Assembly: GCF_001981525.1 (NCBI RefSeq) | Contig: NZ_MPSB01000001.1 | Span: 310,001-374,000 of the forward strand | Length of the DNA: 64,000 bases | Reading direction: 5' to 3' | Source: Sphingomonas jeddahensis | Lineage (GTDB): Bacteria > Pseudomonadota > Alphaproteobacteria > Sphingomonadales > Sphingomonadaceae | Shown here: one piece after another, positions 61,878-64,000 of the stretch | Numbering within the stretch: position 1 is the first letter of the stretch | Layout: each line of letters starts with the position of its first letter | Made by a program: the position numbers and the translations under genes | Notes under the pieces: model-generated | What the model saw: only the letters and a program-made list of their open reading frames with translations | Database searches by the model: none | Told to the model about the DNA's origin: nothing

Positions 61878-63692
61878 TCACCGCCGCCCGAACAGCTTCT
61901 CGACGTCCTTAAGGTCCAGCTTCACCCACGTCGGGCGGCCGTGGTTGCATTGCCCCGAATGCGGGGTCGCCTCCATCTCGCGCAGCAGTGCGTTCATCTC
62001 GGCGACCGACAGCACGCGCCCCGCCCGCACCGAGCCATGGCACGCCATGGTACCCGCCACTGCATCGAGCCGCTCGCGCAAGCTCAACGCCTCGTCGTAC
62101 GCGGCCAACTCGTCGGCAAGGTCACGTACCAGCCCGGCCGGATCGCCGCGCCCGAGCAGCGCGGGCGTTGCCCGAACCAGCATTGCGCGCGGTCCGAAGC
62201 GCTCGAGCTCCAGCCCCAGTTCGGCAAGTTCGCCGGCACGCCCCTCCAACCGGTCGCACGCCGGCTCGTCCAGCTCCACCACTTCGGGGATCAGCAGCGC
62301 CTGGGCCGCCAGCCGCCCGCCAGCGAGCGCGGCACGCATGCGTTCGAGCACCAGCCGTTCGTGAGCGGCATGCTGATCGACGATGACCAGGCCGTCATCC
62401 GCCTCGGCAACGATATAGGTCTTGGCGACCTGCCCGCGCGCCACGCCCAGCGGATGCGCGCTCGACTCAGGCGGCGGCGCCCAGGCCGGCTCGGCCCGCG
62501 CCTGCGGCGGCGGCGCGAAGAAGGCTGGGCGGCGGTCGTGGACGCCACCGACCATCCCCGTCAGTCCTGCCGGCATGGGGCTCTCGTGCCACGAGGGTGC
62601 CGCTTGTGGAGCGATATTCAAGCCCTCGTCCGTATAACCGGGCACAGCCGGTTCTGCCCGGAACAATGCCAGTGCATCCTCCGGCGCACGATGCGCCACG
62701 CGGTGCCCGGCCGCATCGAGCGCGCGCCGCAAGCCAGAGACGATCAGCCCACGTACCATCGCAGGATCGCGAAATCGCACCTCGGTCTTCGCCGGATGGA
62801 CATTGACGTCCACCTGATCGGCGGGCACGTCGAGGAACAACGCCACCACGGCATGGCGATCGCGCGGCATCATTTCCGCATAGGCACCGCGGATTGCGCC
62901 GATCAGCAGCCGGTCCTTCACCGGTCGCCCGTTGACGAACAAATATTGGTGATCCGCCACGCCGCGGTGGAAGGTCGGCAGGCCCGCCACACCACCAAGC
63001 ACCAGCCCGTCGCGCTCCATGTCGATAGCAACCGAATTCTCGCGCAGGTTGCGATCAGTCAGCGCCGCGACTCGCCCTGGCCGGTCCTCGGGCTGAAGCG
63101 CAGCAAGTACTCGCCGGCCGTCATGTTCCAGCGTGAAAACGATGTCGGGCCGGGCCATCGCCAGCCGCCGCACCGCATCAAGGCAGGCGGCATATTCGCT
63201 CCGACCGGAACGCAGGAACTTGCGCCGCGCTGGGACCCGCTCGAACAGCCCTTCAACCAGCACGCGCGTGCCTGGCGGCAGCGCTGCGGGTCCATCGCCG
63301 ACCAGCGCGCCATTGTCGGTCACCCGCGACCAGCCATCGCCGCCGCGCACCCGGCTCTCCAGCGTCAGCCTTGCGACGCTGGCGATCGAGGGCAGCGCCT
63401 CGCCGCGAAAACCCATGGTGGCGACCTGGTCGATGTCGTCGCCCGGCAGCTTCGAAGTGGCGTGCCGCTCCAGCGCCAGCGCCATGTCGGCGGGGCTCAT
63501 ACCGCACCCGTCGTCGACCACTTCGATCCGGCCAATCCCGCCATTCGCCAGCCGGATCGCGATCCGGGTCGCCCCTGCGTCGATGGCGTTCTCGACCAGT
63601 TCCTTCAACGCGCTGGCTGGTCTTTCCACCACTTCACCGGCGGCGATACGATTGACCAGATGTTCGGGGAGACGACGTATTGACACCATCAC
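61878..63692 (-). CDS. mutL: DNA mismatch repair protein MutL
   Basis: 604 residues; in-frame ATGs at 63690-63692 and 63687-63689. GHKL ATPase motifs: KELVENAIDAGA (30-41), DDGCGM (60-65), GFRGEAL (94-100). The C-terminal domain keeps DQHAAHERLVLE, the DQHA(X)2E(X)4E endonuclease site, with CHGSVRAGR and GQCNHGRPT supporting a metal site. So MutL here is likely a nicking endonuclease, as expected in bacteria without MutH. Convergent with the TetR gene. Confidence 0.97.
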   Translation of the reverse strand: MMVSIRRLPEHLVNRIAAGEVVERPASALKELVENAIDAGATRIAIRLANGGIGRIEVVDDGCGMSPADMALALERHATSKLPGDDIDQVATMGFRGEALPSIASVARLTLESRVRGGDGWSRVTDNGALVGDGPAALPPGTRVLVEGLFERVPARRKFLRSGRSEYAACLDAVRRLAMARPDIVFTLEHDGRRVLAALQPEDRPGRVAALTDRNLRENSVAIDMERDGLVLGGVAGLPTFHRGVADHQYLFVNGRPVKDRLLIGAIRGAYAEMMPRDRHAVVALFLDVPADQVDVNVHPAKTEVRFRDPAMVRGLIVSGLRRALDAAGHRVAHRAPEDALALFRAEPAVPGYTDEGLNIAPQAAPSWHESPMPAGLTGMVGGVHDRRPAFFAPPPQARAEPAWAPPPESSAHPLGVARGQVAKTYIVAEADDGLVIVDQHAAHERLVLERMRAALAGGRLAAQALLIPEVVELDEPACDRLEGRAGELAELGLELERFGPRAMLVRATPALLGRGDPAGLVRDLADELAAYDEALSLRERLDAVAGTMACHGSVRAGRVLSVAEMNALLREMEATPHSGQCNHGRPTWVKLDLKDVEKLFGRR

Positions 63693-63820
63693 TCCCCTAG
63701 CCCAATCGGCGCCATCCCGCGACCCCGTGACAGCACGATCGATGCCCCAGAAGCGACTTGCGGCCGCGGCGGCGGGATGATTGATGCACCTCGCTCCGGC
63801 GACTCGCGGACGGAATTTAG

Positions 63821-64000
<180 letters not shown>

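Noticed and set aside
63133..63780. An open frame of 215 codons near the right end
   Set aside because: Antisense to mutL; mutL has complete motifs over the same bases.

Overview
The window is high-GC chromosomal DNA, most likely from an alphaproteobacterium of the Sphingomonadaceae (Sphingomonas or a close relative). This rests on gene order (a trpF-trpB-trpA-accD-folC run, an E2-small ORF-lpdA pyruvate dehydrogenase block), the look of the proteins, many acyl-CoA genes and abundant short palindromic intergenic repeats. I see no rRNA, prophage, insertion sequence or CRISPR array. The edges cut a glycine-zipper protein (left) and mreB (right).

Layout. 0-4 kb: a WYL-like protein divergent from a DHA2 drug-efflux permease, then an alpha/beta hydrolase. 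3.3-8.6 kb, mostly minus strand: a class IV aminotransferase with a sulfotransferase-like partner, then pyruvate dehydrogenase E2, a small membrane protein and E3; a universal stress protein points the other way. 9-14 kb: RcnB-like protein, free-methionine sulfoxide reductase, ICMT-like membrane protein, proA and msrB. 14.3-18.2 kb: the L13-S9 operon with a clear terminator, a retropepsin-like protein and modABC. 18.5-21.4 kb: a two-subunit-type acyl-CoA dehydrogenase pair with an enoyl-CoA hydratase. 21.5-29 kb: DUF924 protein, mtaB, ftsY, yciB, rarA, a serine hydrolase, a MmcQ/YjbR protein, an RNase H-fold-like protein and tRNA-Thr. 29-32 kb: an EEP-fold phosphodiesterase coupled to a large patatin-like protein. 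32-38 kb: lapA-like, pyrF, trpF, trpB, trpA, accD and folC, several with ATGA overlaps. 38-42 kb: a small Cys-rich protein, an AmpG-type permease, two tRNA-Asp genes and an AI-2E-family exporter. 42-61 kb: a catabolic region with a Crp/Fnr regulator, acyl-CoA ligase, beta-oxidation multifunctional enzyme, amidase, three acyl-CoA dehydrogenases, thioesterase, two SDRs, a sugar-kinase-like phosphotransferase, a zinc alcohol dehydrogenase and a double TetR-type regulator. 61.9-64 kb: mutL and mreB.

The genes are mostly ordinary, and I do not find a convincing new defence or mobile system. What stands out is the repeat landscape. At least four families of short inverted repeats fill most gaps. 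One copy runs in frame through the TRAM domain of MtaB. Copies of another family appear to supply the ribosome binding site, and once the start codon and N-terminus, of five downstream genes. Other points of interest are the divergent DUF924/mtaB pair with overlapping start codons, a split ACAD10/11- or LvaA/LvaC-like kinase-dehydrogenase cluster with a candidate TetR operator, the EEP-patatin pair, and a fused double TetR regulator.
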